A stretch of DNA of 64,000 nucleotides, taken from assembly GCA_000149265.1 (NCBI GenBank), contig CH003372.1:109062-173061 (forward strand). Direction: 5' to 3'. Under the pieces are notes generated by a model. That model made no database searches. It saw nothing but the letters and a program-made list of their open reading frames with translations, and was not told where the DNA came from. The position numbers and the translations under genes are program-made. The stretch is from Ciona savignyi. Taxonomy: Eukaryota > Chordata > Ascidiacea > Phlebobranchia > Cionidae. Shown here one piece after another: positions 1 to 11,303 of the stretch (the stretch's first letter is position 1; each line of letters starts with the position of its first letter).

Positions 1-1344
1 AATTATTCGCATCAGGAAAATTATTATCGCTGATTTAGCTAAGTGGTGGTAGGGACCTGGCAGTAATAGTTCAATTTTTATATCAGTAACGCTTCACCAG
101 TAAATCTGTGTAATAAAATAGACCTTTTTTCACACACAAGACAATAATAAAAGAATCAGTTGTGCATCAGAATTTTAATGTTTAAAATATGCCGTAATAT
201 GTTATTGATCGTCAAATGCTAGCACAGCAGAGGTTAGCAGAAACGTGTGTAACTGAATAAGTTTAATAAATTAAAGTATTATTATACCTAAACACAAATG
301 AAATACCCCAAAATTAAGTTTTTAAGATTAAAAATAAAATTGCGTCGGACTGGTTTGACTCCGTTTTTTTTCAAAAAGGAGGTTTTATATTCAGTGCGCC
401 ATTAAACTTAAATTTGCGAATAAACAGCTCAATCTAGTTTGGGGTTAGATACCGTTGAACTTCCTGATTTAAAGCAAAGTAATTATAAAACCAATTAAAA
501 TTGCTGTTTTGGTGATAAAACTAAAGTTGCTGCAAAACCATTTTAATATGTAACATTCTAATGCCGATAAACGTTCTACTGAGCTTTTCTTAGTTTTTAT
601 TTATTTACTTTTTATTGTTATGCAACTTACAGTTTTGCAAGACATTTAAACACCTAACGTATAAATTTAAAGCAGTGTAACTTATTAATTAACTTTTTAG
701 TAAAAAATGAACATTGCTGTAAAACTCATTTAATGGTGTAGTTTACTGCATTAAAGAACAAAAGCAGTGCGCAAGTATACCAGGATGGATATCAAAGAGC
801 ATACCATCAAGAACTAACATATTTTGGTAAAAAAAAAACATTAAAAGTTTGTGGGATTCAACACCCAACACATAAAGAACACAATTAGAAAGCTAACAAC
901 CTACCAAATAACGAAATTAAAAAAAAAGAAATTGAAATCAAAGAGCATACTAACTAGTCTTTTTTAGTAAAAATATAAGTATTGCCGTAAAGCTCAATTA
1001 ATACCACAATGCTGGTTTGGAGCATTTAGTTAGTTTTAGTTTAGTTTATTTTTTGTTTCCACAATGAAAACATAAATCAGGATTATTGAAAAAAATAAAC
1101 GGCAAAACGACAGTCGTTAGAACACGTCTAAAAACAAGCAGTAATTTATTAAAATTCGGTAAAATTAGTTGTGGCCGCTAAACCCAAATACAGAAAAAAA
1201 AATGATTTAATTAATTACAAAATAATTAATTGTTTCAAAAGAAAAATTACACTATTACACTAAGCCTCGAAGAAAAGTGTGCGGTAAAGAGACGCATGCA
1301 ATGGGTCATTAAACATTAAACTAACACAAATTAAAACCACCTAC
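1..1344. other. AT-rich sequence downstream of SLC22 exon 3; nothing recognised
   Basis: Very AT-rich with short A and T runs, no convincing exon on either strand and no repeat that recurs elsewhere in the window. It is most likely intron of the SLC22-type gene. Confidence 0.5.
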
Positions 1345-2357
1345 CAACTAACATTGTCTTTTTCCTCCCATATCTATCAGAGGCTTGTCCGAACATAATT
1401 ACCCCAAACAGAAATCCGGCAAAAAAGAGCGATTGTATCAAGTCACTAATCCACGTCTCGTCTTCTAAGTTCCACTGGAGGGAAGTAGATATAATCCATA
1501 AAATATATGACTTTTCTTTTTAAATTTAGAGGATTCGGTTAAGTGTGTACAAGAACCAAGATTGCTACAACGCATGTAATAATCAGTTTGTGTGTTTATG
1601 TAATTCACACGTTCCTTCAATTTAGTAGAACCCATCAATACACTGGGTTCAGGCAATGTCTGACAAGTACACATTAGTATTAATCCCACAACCATTTAGC
1701 TGCTTGCAAACCAGCTCTTATCGATTACCAGGTAACTTTGCAAACAGATTGAAAAAATTTGTTTGCTTATCGGAAAATGTAGTTTAAAAAGCTTTAAGAT
1801 AAAAGAGGACAACACAACCTTTTACCTCCATTATAATCGAAGAGTCATTACCCACACGAGGATTAAACTTCCTAAACTCAGCGATCTCGCTTGGATTTGA
1901 ACCAATGAAGTAAATGATCAAACTGAACGGTGCAAGGAATAACTGCAAAATTGTTTAAACTCTGGTTAAATTTCTTTCTTTTGGCTATATAACAAACAAA
2001 AAGGTTAGATACCAATCAAATTTTTGTTCTTTGGATGGGACATGGTTTATTTATCCGTGAGTGGGAAAACCAAGGGGGTTAACACAAGGGCATCAGATCA
2101 CCTCGGAATCAACATGCAAGAACATCTCTAGTACAAAAATGATTATAAATAATGTTCATTGGTTTAAGTTTTGCTCTTTAACTCTGTACATTACAATTTT
2201 ACACAGCAACAATCTTTTTAAATGATATTTCCCATCAATGATTACACACCAAATTCACATCAATAATTACCGCATAAATTGCCAAGATTGAGTATACGAT
2301 GAGCTGGTAACGACCAAAGCTTCCAACAACCTTGGTGTACGCGTCTTCTACATCCAT
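1345..2357 (-). CDS. SLC22-type organic ion transporter, N-terminal exons (partial)
   Basis: Three coding exons on the minus strand: 2271-2357 (from ATG, 29 codons), 1826-1942 (39 codons) and 1345-1474 (43 codons plus 1 nt), each with GT/AG borders and compatible phases. The 111 residues begin [18 protein letters not shown], the start typical of SLC22 carriers, followed by a first membrane segment, a short extracellular loop, then WNLEDETW and [10 protein letters not shown], and the MFS cytoplasmic motif around SDRYGRKK. By family, the product would be a plasma-membrane carrier of organic cations or anions with 12 segments; the substrate cannot be told. The loop after segment 1 is about 25 residues, against about 100 in most SLC22 proteins, so an extra exon may be missed. 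Remaining exons lie left of the window or in 1-1344, where I see none. Confidence 0.85.
2036..2130 (-). repeat. SINE tail fragment
   Basis: Minus-strand copy of the tail of the SINE described at 13096-13391, recognisable by the stretch that reads as ttttcccattcac on its own strand. It lies in the first intron of the SLC22-type gene. Confidence 0.7.
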
Positions 2358-2430
2358 CTGAAAGCCACTGTTTTGTTCTAAAAAATTTATCATAAAACAG
2401 TAAAATATGGAGTAGTAATATAATTTTAAA

Positions 2431-2530
2431 NNNNNNNNNNNNNNNNNNNNNNNNNNNNNNNNNNNNNNNNNNNNNNNNNNNNNNNNNNNNNNNNNNNNNN
2501 NNNNNNNNNNNNNNNNNNNNNNNNNNNNNN
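2431..2530. other. assembly gap (100 N)
   Basis: One hundred unresolved bases just upstream of the SLC22 start exon. The round length suggests a placeholder of unknown true size, so the 5' UTR or promoter of that gene may be affected. Confidence 0.99.
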
Positions 2531-3447
2531 CCTTTTGTCCCTACAAAGTAACTAGTTAAGCCGGGTAGCGGAGTAGGTACTTCTAATTACTACAAGATCG
2601 CTTAGATCTACTGGATCTCTTAGATCACACACTTGGATTCTCCCACATTGCATTTTTTAAATCCCGAATATAAAACATAAATATTCTATTCTAAACCATT
2701 ATTACTTTTAAATATCATTCTAAAAGATAAAACGATCAATTGAAAACGTAAATAAAATGAACTATAAGTAAAATGAACGTAAGTAAAATGAACTTACCGC
2801 TTTTTCACCTATTAACCAAAATTTTTCTCCTTTGATGGGTATTTTAGGTAAAAACCAGAAAATTTCCTTTTTGAGGATTGTTCTATTTTGGGTCCATAAA
2901 CAATTTAACCCTGTTACTGTAGGTGTGTTAGTCTTGAAAAGTACGAACTTGCATAGTTTGTAGAAATAAGTGACTTATTACCTATGTATCTTGATTAATT
3001 TGATTTGTGTACTAAGAAATATTACTCCGGCCCTAAAGATAAGTTAGGTTATTAAACGTCAGTAAATTTTAAAATCTTTATTTTTAAACTCGGGTTAAAG
3101 CACTAATCTCTCTTTGCATCCGTATACACTCGTTGATGGGGAATGCCCTGGTTTATCAAGGGGGTTTTAAATAAGATCGTATTTATTAAAAAGTAAAAAC
3201 TTGACTACAGGAGTTCAACCAATCATTCTCACGCCTGAGAAAACTTTTTCCATGCCCGAGAATATCATCTTAATACTGACGACGACGTGTTCTCTGCGTT
3301 TAAGCCAATTTCTGGTAGATTTTTGTTTTTCGATATCACGGAACTTAAAAGGACTATATTCATTTTAAATTTTAAAGAAAATGGGATAAAATAAATCTAT
3401 AAAAAACATTTAAATTATACCAGTTTACTATAAAAAGTCGACTACCG
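2531..3447. other. intergenic, nothing recognised
   Basis: Lies between two divergently transcribed genes (SLC22-type on minus, small gene on plus), so it should hold both promoters. It contains a short tandem run of about 15 bp units (taagtaaaatgaac-like, 2750-2800) but no clear core promoter element. Confidence 0.4.
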
Positions 3448-5185
3448 ATGGAACCAGCGTTCCGGAACCGCTTGACCGACTACATGACGCGGGTCTCATA
3501 CCAACATTTCCAAAACATGGCCACTCGATTCTGCTGGAGCATGCGCCAGCTAGTGGAGGCGCCCGCGTCAAGTCACTCCGAGGTTTCACCGGTGAGTATT
3601 TGGACGGTTATATGGGAGCGTCGTGGGTGCGAAACTCAGCCGGTAATAATGCGTTGAACGATTGTGTCCGAATGGTTAATGTGACCGACACATATACCGA
3701 TTTATATATATATAAAAAAGGTTTTAGTGGCGAGCCCATAATGGGTTCGGAGAGCAGAGAATAATGCGTTCGTATGAACGATTGTGTGACTAAATAGTGC
3801 GCGCGACCAATGCATATATCGATTTAAATTTAAAAAACGATCTCTATGGCGAGCCTATCATGGGTTCGAAGTTAAGCCTGGTAAAACCAAAAAAAAATAA
3901 CGAATACCGTCTATTTTGTCCAACCAGTCAGTTGTGTCCTTATGCAAGGCACTTAATGGACATTGGCTTAACCCAGTGGATAATTGAGTTCTACCAAATT
4001 AAAGGAACGTCTGATTCGTACACAACAGACTGCAATAACACCGTTAACACGACGGTGGGTGTGAGGTGATATGACGATTGCCCGTGTGTTTGTGTTTTCC
4101 CATTCACAGGGATAAACAGGATCAGGCCCGGTGCTAGGAACCGCGGGGCCCAATTAGAAATGTGATGGCGGGGCCCCTACTCTCCATAGCAAAATTTATG
4201 GGTGTTTATATATCAACCATATTCATTATGACGTAACAGGCAGACACAGAAATATTAATTTGACTTAGTTACGATGCATAACAAATTGATATTATGAGAA
4301 AGAATATTATTTTACGTTTCAGTAGTATTTTAAACCTCGTAATACAGAAAAACCCCCGCAAGCGCGGGGCCCATTCAAGGTGCGGGGCCCAATTTGATCT
4401 AATCGGTCAAATGGGCCTAAAACCGGCCCTGAACAGGATCTAACATGTATAAGAACTTTAATTAATTTCCAACAAAGGAAACGCACGATAAAAACCTTAA
4501 TAAGCCACACCCATACCACTCCACTAACCCCTAATAAATATCCCAACCCCTAATACCCACTAGTAACCCCCTAACCCCCAATAACAATCCTATATCCCCA
4601 AACCCAGGTTGTAATGCTACTCAACATGACACGTATGGTGGTGGACATAGTGGTGGCTGACCAGACCAGACAAGCTGTCAATAATGTCCTGGACTTCTCG
4701 ACGCGCTTTGTGACGCAATTGGTGCAGGAAACTTGGCAAAGTTGGGTAAGTTCACCTGCTAATTTCGTCGGCTTTCAACCTTATTATATCCTCGACAACT
4801 AATTTGCACTGAATAGGATAATTATAGCGGGTTTAATGTTGTTTAAAATACTGTATTTTGAAGCGTTACCTATGGCAATGAGCGCGAGGTGATCTGACGA
4901 TTGCTTGAATGAGAAAACTCCTTGCATTTTCTCATTCATGAATATAAACATGAATATCCAATCGTCCAACATTGTAGTAAGACTTTCCCGCTTGTATATC
5001 GCCCATCAACCACCCACAATTACCCCCCTCCCCTACAGGACGCCATACTTGACCAGCTACTTGCCGCCGAAGTCGAACTTGCCGAGGTCACCCCTTTATC
5101 GGAGGCTTCAGGGGGAATACCCCAGCCCCCTATATCGCCCAGGAAATCCCCGCGGGTTACGGGGACCGACAACGAACTGGACTAG
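3448..5185 (+). CDS. three-exon gene for a 142-residue protein of unknown function
   Basis: Exons 3448-3591 (48 codons from ATG), 4608-4745 (46 codons) and 5039-5185 (48 codons plus TAG) join in phase 0 with good donors (GTGAGT, GTAAGT) and pyrimidine-rich acceptors. Joined, they give MEPAFRNRLTDYMTRVSYQH at the start, a helical middle rich in Val, Thr and Gln (exon 2), and a Pro/Ser-rich acidic tail ending TGTDNELD. I do not recognise a family and see no signal peptide or clear membrane segment. The exons are GC-richer than the introns, and three open, phase-matched exons with consensus borders argue for a real gene. Intron 1 carries a SINE and a hAT MITE; intron 2 carries a SINE tail. A further 5' exon cannot be excluded. 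Confidence 0.65.
3640..4122 (+). repeat. SINE copy with two tandem tRNA-like heads
   Basis: Two related blocks (3640-3755 and 3760-3870), each ending in a box-B-like gggttcg motif, precede the usual SINE body and tail (through 4122). The copy lies in intron 1 of the small plus-strand gene and is cut at its end by the hAT element at 4123. Confidence 0.6.
4123..4431. mobile_element. non-autonomous hAT element (309 bp)
   Basis: Imperfect terminal inverted repeats (caggcccggtgctagg at left, reverse complement of cctaaaaccggccctg at right) flanked by a perfect 8 bp target duplication, aacaggat at 4115-4122 and 4432-4439. No coding capacity. It landed at the end of a SINE copy. Confidence 0.85.
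4875..4970 (+). repeat. SINE tail fragment
   Basis: Contains the gcgaggtgatctgacgattg segment and the ataaacatgaatatcc tail of the SINE; lies in intron 2 of the small plus-strand gene. Confidence 0.6.
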
Positions 5186-5257
5186 TTTAACTAAAAAGGT
5201 GAGAAATCGATGAAACTCGTCCGTATGTTGCATAGCTTGCTGACGGTCGCGTCCGTA

Positions 5258-5485
5258 TTTATCCGTCACACGAATACTTTTCATCCGTCATACGAATACT
5301 TTTCATCCGTCACACGAATACTTTTTATCCGTCACACGAATACTTTTTATCCGTCACACGAACACTTTTTTATCCGTCACACGAACACTTTTTTATCCGT
5401 CACACGAATACATTTTTATCCGTCACACGAATACTTTTCATCCGTCACACGAATACATTTTTATCCGTCACACGAATACGATTTT
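5258..5485 (+). repeat. minisatellite of about ten 22-24 bp units
   Basis: Unit close to atccgtcacacgaatacttt, repeated about ten times with single-base and length variants just after the stop of the small plus-strand gene. An open frame across it is a by-product of the repeat. Confidence 0.9.
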
Positions 5486-6682
5486 AAGATGAAACGCCTG
5501 GTAAAAAAAACGGAAATATGAAAAATCAAGCGTGGAAATTTTAATTCTGTACGTTTTTCTTTTCTCTCTCCCGTTTAAAACAAGTTTATTTTCCGCAGAG
5601 AAATCTATGCTGCTTATACATGGGGCGGGTCCTCATTTATACAACATCCTGGATGTCAAAACTGCGATTTTTTTACGTCCGCCAGACGTCGTCAGAGAGC
5701 AAACGCACAAGCAATCCGTCAGAGTCGCTCAATCCGTAATTTCTTCAAGAAAAAGTTCCAATTTATAATTTAATCGTTTTATGCCAACTTTTTACCCACT
5801 GCGTCACACACGAAGTACCAACCTATATACAACCCCTACTTGTGCAAATAATAAGCCTTACATAACTAAACAATCGGCAAAATGCACAAATTATCTGCCG
5901 GTGTATTACACAACATATGATAGCGGCTTTATTGGTGCTGAAACTGCGAATAAATACCGGTTTTTCCCTATACTGATCATTCTTTCCCTACTGATCTCAG
6001 TTTGGGAAATTCCCCGCGCCATACCTATTCGGATATTTGTGTTTACGCCTCGGTACTTCTGTAACAACCCTTTTCTACTCTTCTCTTTATTTATTCCTAA
6101 GAATTTTCGATCGTTCGAAAATCATATGTTCCAACTATGGTGCAAAGTCTGTAAGTTTTTCTGTGAATCGTTTCAAACCTGTGAGCACTGTGGTCCTTTA
6201 CATTGTGCTTTGTATTAAACCGTTGCTTCCGATAAGTTGCGGGTTTTATTGGTAGTATTTGCTTGGTGGGATGTTTATTTAAGTGAACAATCCCCCGTTT
6301 TATGCTAGGGTCGAAATGCAGGTTTATCATCGTGGTGGGTTATCGCACGGGAAATCGTCAGATCACCTCGCGCCGACCGTCGGGTCAGACAGCATAGTGA
6401 AGAGCGATTGTGCGGTGCTCATTAAGGTTAAATAAAGTATCGGATGGGCGTTTGAAACTGTTATTTTTAAGAATTTGGAGGTTAAACGGTCTTTTTAAAA
6501 ACGAATCGAGTTAAGCTATAGTGGAGCAGTGCTTTGTGATATAAGGATGTTGATTTTGCATCTGCTAGCTGTTTTGTTGGGAAAAAGTTGCCGATGTACG
6601 AAGGGGTATGGGCTTAAAAATTTGAAAGGCTCAAGAGTTTAAGTTGCAGATCTAAACTTCAATTTTACATTGTGGAGAAATC
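5486..6682. other. intergenic, one SINE remnant, otherwise nothing recognised
   Basis: Several short open frames have no recognisable product and no splice context. A minus-strand SINE tail remnant lies at about 6310-6400. Confidence 0.4.
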
Positions 6683-6861
6683 TTAAAGGGGAACTGAAGT
6701 CGATTTTAAGAATATCTTAATAAATGGAAAAAAATACGCTGATTTCAAAAATCAAATCAGTTTCTTCCAATATTTTTTGTTAAAAAGTTATGAGCAGATA
6801 TGTATTTCATTTTATGTTGGGGAATTTCCCGTATTACGTCATTGACGTTGTTGAGATTTCG

Positions 6862-7748
6862 GGTAAGCACTTAATGTACATCAAACTGAGGCTACAGCTG
6901 ATCGACATTTGTGACGTCACTGAGTCGCTTGTCGGAACTCCTGGTGTGTTGTGCGTAATTTTTTTAAATCTTTTTTTCTTTTTTTAGGCCGATTCTCTTC
7001 TTTTCAAACTGTATATCGGCAAAGATGATTTTAAAACCACATCTCCTTGATCAATATCCAGAAAATTCACAAATTAAAGGGTGCCTCTAAATACTACGGG
7101 ATCGCTTGGAGCGCTTGATTCACTTAGATTGCTATGGAAAGTAATTCTCACCCTGTCCCTAACACTAATCTCAACCCCAGAACTAACTTTAACCCCAACC
7201 CTAACATTAATATTATAGCTTTTGTAATTACGAAGTATAGTAAGCGATCCATGCAATCCAAGCGATCCTGTAGTATTTAGAGGTAGGCTACCGCAAATTT
7301 AATACCGGTATTATATCAATACCAATGCACAATAACCCCATGGTTGACTGATTGGGTTAGGATTGGTGTTCAGGTAGAGATTAGCGTTAGGGTTGGGGTT
7401 CAGGCTTAGAGTTAGTTTTCACGCAAATAGTGTGTGCAGTTTCATAGAATAAATAGTGTGTGTAGTGCATAGACTAAGCACACCACTGAATACCCAGCAT
7501 TTGGTTTAGCACCCATCACATTTCGAAATGTTTTAAAATCTTCATACAGAAGCGCGCTAGATATATACCGGTAGATATAATCCACAATACACCATGTGTT
7601 TCCACAAGTTACTTGTCGTTTCGCATGAACAACTCTCTCCTAGGAAAAAAATTACCCATAATACATCAGGAGTTCCCATAAGCTACTGTATGACGTCACA
7701 AATATCGATCAGCTGTAGCCTCAGTTTGATGTACATTAAGTGCTTACC
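6862..7748. mobile_element. TIR element with 9 bp target duplication (MULE-like), nested
   Basis: TIRs of more than 40 bp starting ggtaagcacttaatgtac and a perfect 9 bp duplication gagatttcg (6853-6861 and 7749-7757). The intact mirror arm at about 10750 shows the uninterrupted site, confirming both ends. A 9 bp duplication suits Mutator-like elements; there is no transposase. Confidence 0.8.
7084..7283. mobile_element. 200 bp MITE with accctaac-type core, nested
   Basis: 27 bp inverted repeats (starting cctctaaatactac; one mismatch) around a core with ccaaccctaac stretches. Related cores recur near 37800-37870, 38500-38580 and 39550-39650. It sits inside the element at 6862-7748, making a three-level nest. 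Confidence 0.65.
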
Positions 7749-7919
7749 GAGATTTCGTGCCTATATGCGTTGTATACAATCATGTGCCAGTTTCGAGGTA
7801 AATTAGTAACAGAAGCGCCTGCTGGAGCGTGATATTTTCGTTTTTTATGAACACTTAGCATAACACTTGCCATATAGCCTAACTGAACCAATGTACGCGC
7901 GTGACAGCTTCCCTTAACC

Positions 7920-8623
7920 CAGGGATGGGCAACTTCTCTAGTCGGCGGGCCAGATGTGGGAAAATGAAGTCCTTGGTGGGCCGAATTATTAGATGAATAA
8001 TATCAGTAAATTATGGCCATAGTTTTCATGTTTCGTCAAATAAGGACGACTCATGTTGTACTCTTTTAACACCGCAACACTCTGACCATACATAAACATA
8101 CTGCTTTGTTGCCAACCTTTGTAAAAAATACTTCGGTATCCAATCTTTGTTAAATGCTCGAAACAGTTTTTTTCAAACTTACGCTTCTTAGGATATTCCA
8201 TGGTTAATAATCCTTAATAACTTATATAATACATTTATATTTAGATTTAAATATAACTGATAACATCTAAAGAAAAACTAACCCTAACTTCCACGTTGTT
8301 ACACAGTACCCAGTAGTCGGGGATGTTTACAACGCTCTCTGCTTTGACCTTATGTTGTTTCTTTAAAAAGTGTGCGAACACAATTGTTTGTTCACTAAGG
8401 TTATTGTTTATTTTACCAGCTCGCATTAACAGTGCGGTAAGAGTAGAGTGATAGACACCTTTTAGTAATGATGCGTCGGACCACATTACAGAGTGTGGTT
8501 GGGTACAGACAGCGGGCCGGACCTGGGCCACATTACAGGTTATTGTTAGATACAGTCTGGGGGCCGGTGAAAATCCCTTCACGGGCCGGTCCTGGCCCGC
8601 GGGCCGTATGTTGCCCACCCCTG
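7920..8623 (-). mobile_element. hAT element with transposase remnant (704 bp), nested
   Basis: TIRs cagggatgggcaac / gttgcccacccctg and a perfect 8 bp duplication ccttaacc (7912-7919 and 8624-8631). A minus-strand stretch at 7989-8201 reads as a decayed BED-finger start (KEYNMSRPYLTKHENYG) close to the start of the transposase at 13629-15424, so this is an internally deleted relative of that element. Confidence 0.88.
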
Positions 8624-9123
8624 CCTTAACCGGTCATTCAGGCCTGCACGGTCCTGGACCTAAGCTGAATGCTGAGGTATGCAGGTCTCGTATTTAAATG
8701 ACTTTAGAACAATAAGTCTTAGCAATTTATATCATAAATCATAAAAGTGAGGACAAAACAAAAAAACTAGAACAGGAGGCAGTAAACTGTAACTGCCAGC
8801 AATTTATAGAAATAAACCAGCCATCAATCAAAGATTAGACTATGCGGTGGGAACAGCATATTTCTTTTATAATTGTTTCTTTTCAATATATAGCCATAAT
8901 CTGTAACGTAGACTAGCAATGATATTATCAACCCCTAGGCTACAAACTAAGAAATTTGGTATACATATACATAGGAGTTTTAACAAATTACTTTTGTTCT
9001 ATTGATTTCTAGAGTAAATTTAAGTTAATGTTGTAACACTAAAATGGATGACAGTTTTCAGCATTCTGGCATGGATAAAAGAAGTTTTATTGTACACAAT
9101 AAAACAACACAAATTCAAAGTTG

Positions 9124-10064
9124 TTACAGGCAGTGTAAATAGACAATCAATTTAACGCCTTCAATAGCATTGAAATTATCACTGTTGGATGATTCGCTTG
9201 ACTTTGATGATGAAGACTGTGATGATGGTACATATTCACTTATTTTGCTCACATTTAACTCAGTATGAGAGCTACTCCCCACTGAAGATGCAATTTCATC
9301 ACTATATGACACCAGAGATCCTGTGGTACTTATTTCTACAGAGCTGGTTTCTTCCATTTCAGATACTTCAGCTTCCTACAAATGAATTATTTAAATATCA
9401 ATTTTAACACTGCAATAAAAGAATACCGTAATTCAAAAACACTATAAGACTGAACATACTTCAGAATCAGCTGGTTTAGATTGAGATGTATCACTAGGTG
9501 TAGGTGGAAAAGTTGGCCTCAACAAAGACTCTATGACAAGGTATTTTTCCTTAGCCTGAATTAAAATGAATTTTTGAAAAACGGCATAAGTGGCTGCATG
9601 ACAAAAAATGTAAATAGCACATACCTCCATTTGACAAAAACTCTCTTTTTATACCATTTTTCCTGTACGAAATTCCGCTTGATGTACTGGGTTGATTACT
9701 ATGTTTAAAATCATAATCAGAAAAATTAAAAATTGTTGGAACTGCATTTTTCACCAAGCGGTTTGTTTTCATCATCTTGGCTACTCCATTGCAGTCAAAT
9801 ACAATTTTACTATGATAATCCTTGTCACAAAAATGTGCTCTACACACTGCGGTTCTTTTTCCAGGTAGTTTAGAACGCTTGCATTGTTGTATCCATTGCT
9901 TCATCTGTTTTTTGTCGCTGTGAGGAAATCGATGGAAGTGCACAGGTGGATTGGAATTTTGTGTGCATTAATAGAAATTTGTACATCTCGGAGCAAAACT
10001 ATATGCTCTAATCACTCTTCTTTCCTTCTCAATGGCTTCCTTTACTTTGTAAACTTTAGGCATT
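9124..10064 (-). pseudogene. THAP-domain protein fragment of the Kolobok-like element
   Basis: Minus-strand segments from about 10064 down to 9124. The THAP signature is visible: HFHRFP, a central Trp (MKQWIQQC), VCRAHF with the C-x2-H pair, and AVPTIF near the end. The segment before HFHRFP (from MPKVYKVKEA at 10064) is in frame but broken by a TAA at about 9969, and one of the early cysteines looks lost. After the THAP part come Ser/Glu-rich stretches in separate blocks, perhaps exons (about 9630-9460 and 9360-9124), then a stop. The transposase catalytic region is absent. In life this domain binds the transposon ends. Confidence 0.6.
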
Positions 10065-10912
10065 TTACAACATCTAATAAAAAGAACTGAATTGGAAAAG
10101 TGGTATATTCTTATTAACTTATTTGGGTAGTTAGGTAGAGGTTTATTATATATATTCTTCACTTACGTATCTGAGTGCTTGCTGTGTACTTATTGTCGGA
10201 CTACACATCGGCTATTGTGGATTAACTGGTTTATGCAATAAGTGGTATTCTTAACCAGTAGGCTAATGCACAGTTTTAATAACAGCATACATTAAATGCA
10301 CCACATACACAGCAGCAAAACATTATACAAACAGCCAAGGTAAACCATGAAAGAAATAGGCTGTTCCCACCGCATAGTCTAGCCTTTGCTTAATGGCTGT
10401 ATTTCTATAAATTGCTGGCAGTTACAGTTTAATGTATTCTGTTCTAGTTTTTTTGTTCTGTCTTCACTTTATGATATAAATTGCTAAGAATTATTATTCT
10501 TAAGTCATTTAAATACGAGAAATGTATACCTCAGCATTCAGCTTAGGTCCAGGACCGTGCAGGCCTGAATGACCGGTTAAGGTAAGCTGTCACGCGCGTA
10601 CATTGGTTCAGTTAGGCTATATGACAAGTGTTATGCTAAGTCTCCATAAAAAAACAAAAATATCACGCCCCTGCAGGCGCTTCTGTTACTAATTCACCTC
10701 TAAACAGGCACATAATTGTATACAACGCATATAGGCACGAAATCTCAACAACGTCAATGACGTAATACGGGAAATCCCCTAACATAAAATGCATATCTGC
10801 TAATAACTTTTTAACAAAAAAAAATTGGAAGAAACTGATTTGATTTTTGAAATCAGCGTATTTTTTTCCATTTATTAAGATATTCCTAAAATTGACTTCA
10901 GTTCCCCTTTAA

Positions 10913-11303
10913 GACTTTCGGTGGCAGGGTTTTAAGTGACAGTCGTTTTTGTATGGTCAGTTTGCATTAAAGAAATAGGGAGAATAATTGGTTGAACGTG
11001 CTTTTAAAAATGAAAATTCTTTAGGATACAAGTCTATCAATACTGTTTAATCGCAAGTTTTTAAACGTGGTCCAAATGTCTACTTTTAAGTTCGATTACA
11101 TATAATAGGGTCAACTTTATTTTTTATTAAATTTAAAAAATAAATAAATAAAAACAAACTAACAAGGTCAACACGTAAACAAACGGCATTGTAACGTCAT
11201 AAAAACAATTGTTTGTAATATTAACAATGTGTTGTAACAATCGGATCTTTGAGGATTTGAACATTGTGATGTGACAAAAAATATTGTAAGGACGGGAACA
11301 TCT
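10913..11303 (-). other. probable 3' UTR of Prdm9
   Basis: Follows the PRDM9 stop (11304-11306). TTTATT at 11116-11121 reads as AATAAA on the gene strand and is a candidate poly(A) signal. The right end of the Kolobok-like element begins at 10908. Confidence 0.5.

Larger units (their letters stand above)
6687..10908 (-). mobile_element. foldback Kolobok-like transposon, TTAA target site
   Basis: Begins aggggaactgaagtc at 6687 and ends gacttcagttcccct at 10908, flanked by TTAA at 6683-6686 and 10909-10912. The inverted arms are long: the right arm is about 560 bp (10345-10908), and the left arm matches it in three pieces up to about 8880, split by the insertions at 6862-7748 and 7920-8623. 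The core (about 8880-10345) encodes a THAP-domain fragment on the minus strand. TTAA targets are shared by piggyBac and Kolobok; a THAP domain points to Kolobok. No catalytic core is seen, so the copy is non-autonomous. Confidence 0.8.

Noticed and set aside
5258..5485. CRISPR-like array of short repeats
   Set aside because: No unique spacers between units, and the context is an animal genome.
5210..5521. 103-codon frame with RHTNTF repeats
   Set aside because: By-product of the 22-24 bp minisatellite.
7140..7215. Telomere-like accctaaccc stretch
   Set aside because: It is the degenerate core of a MITE with 27 bp inverted ends; similar cores recur in other copies.
8247..8618. 123-codon frame in the nested hAT element
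   Set aside because: Resembles no transposase segment and runs through the inverted end; treated as chance.
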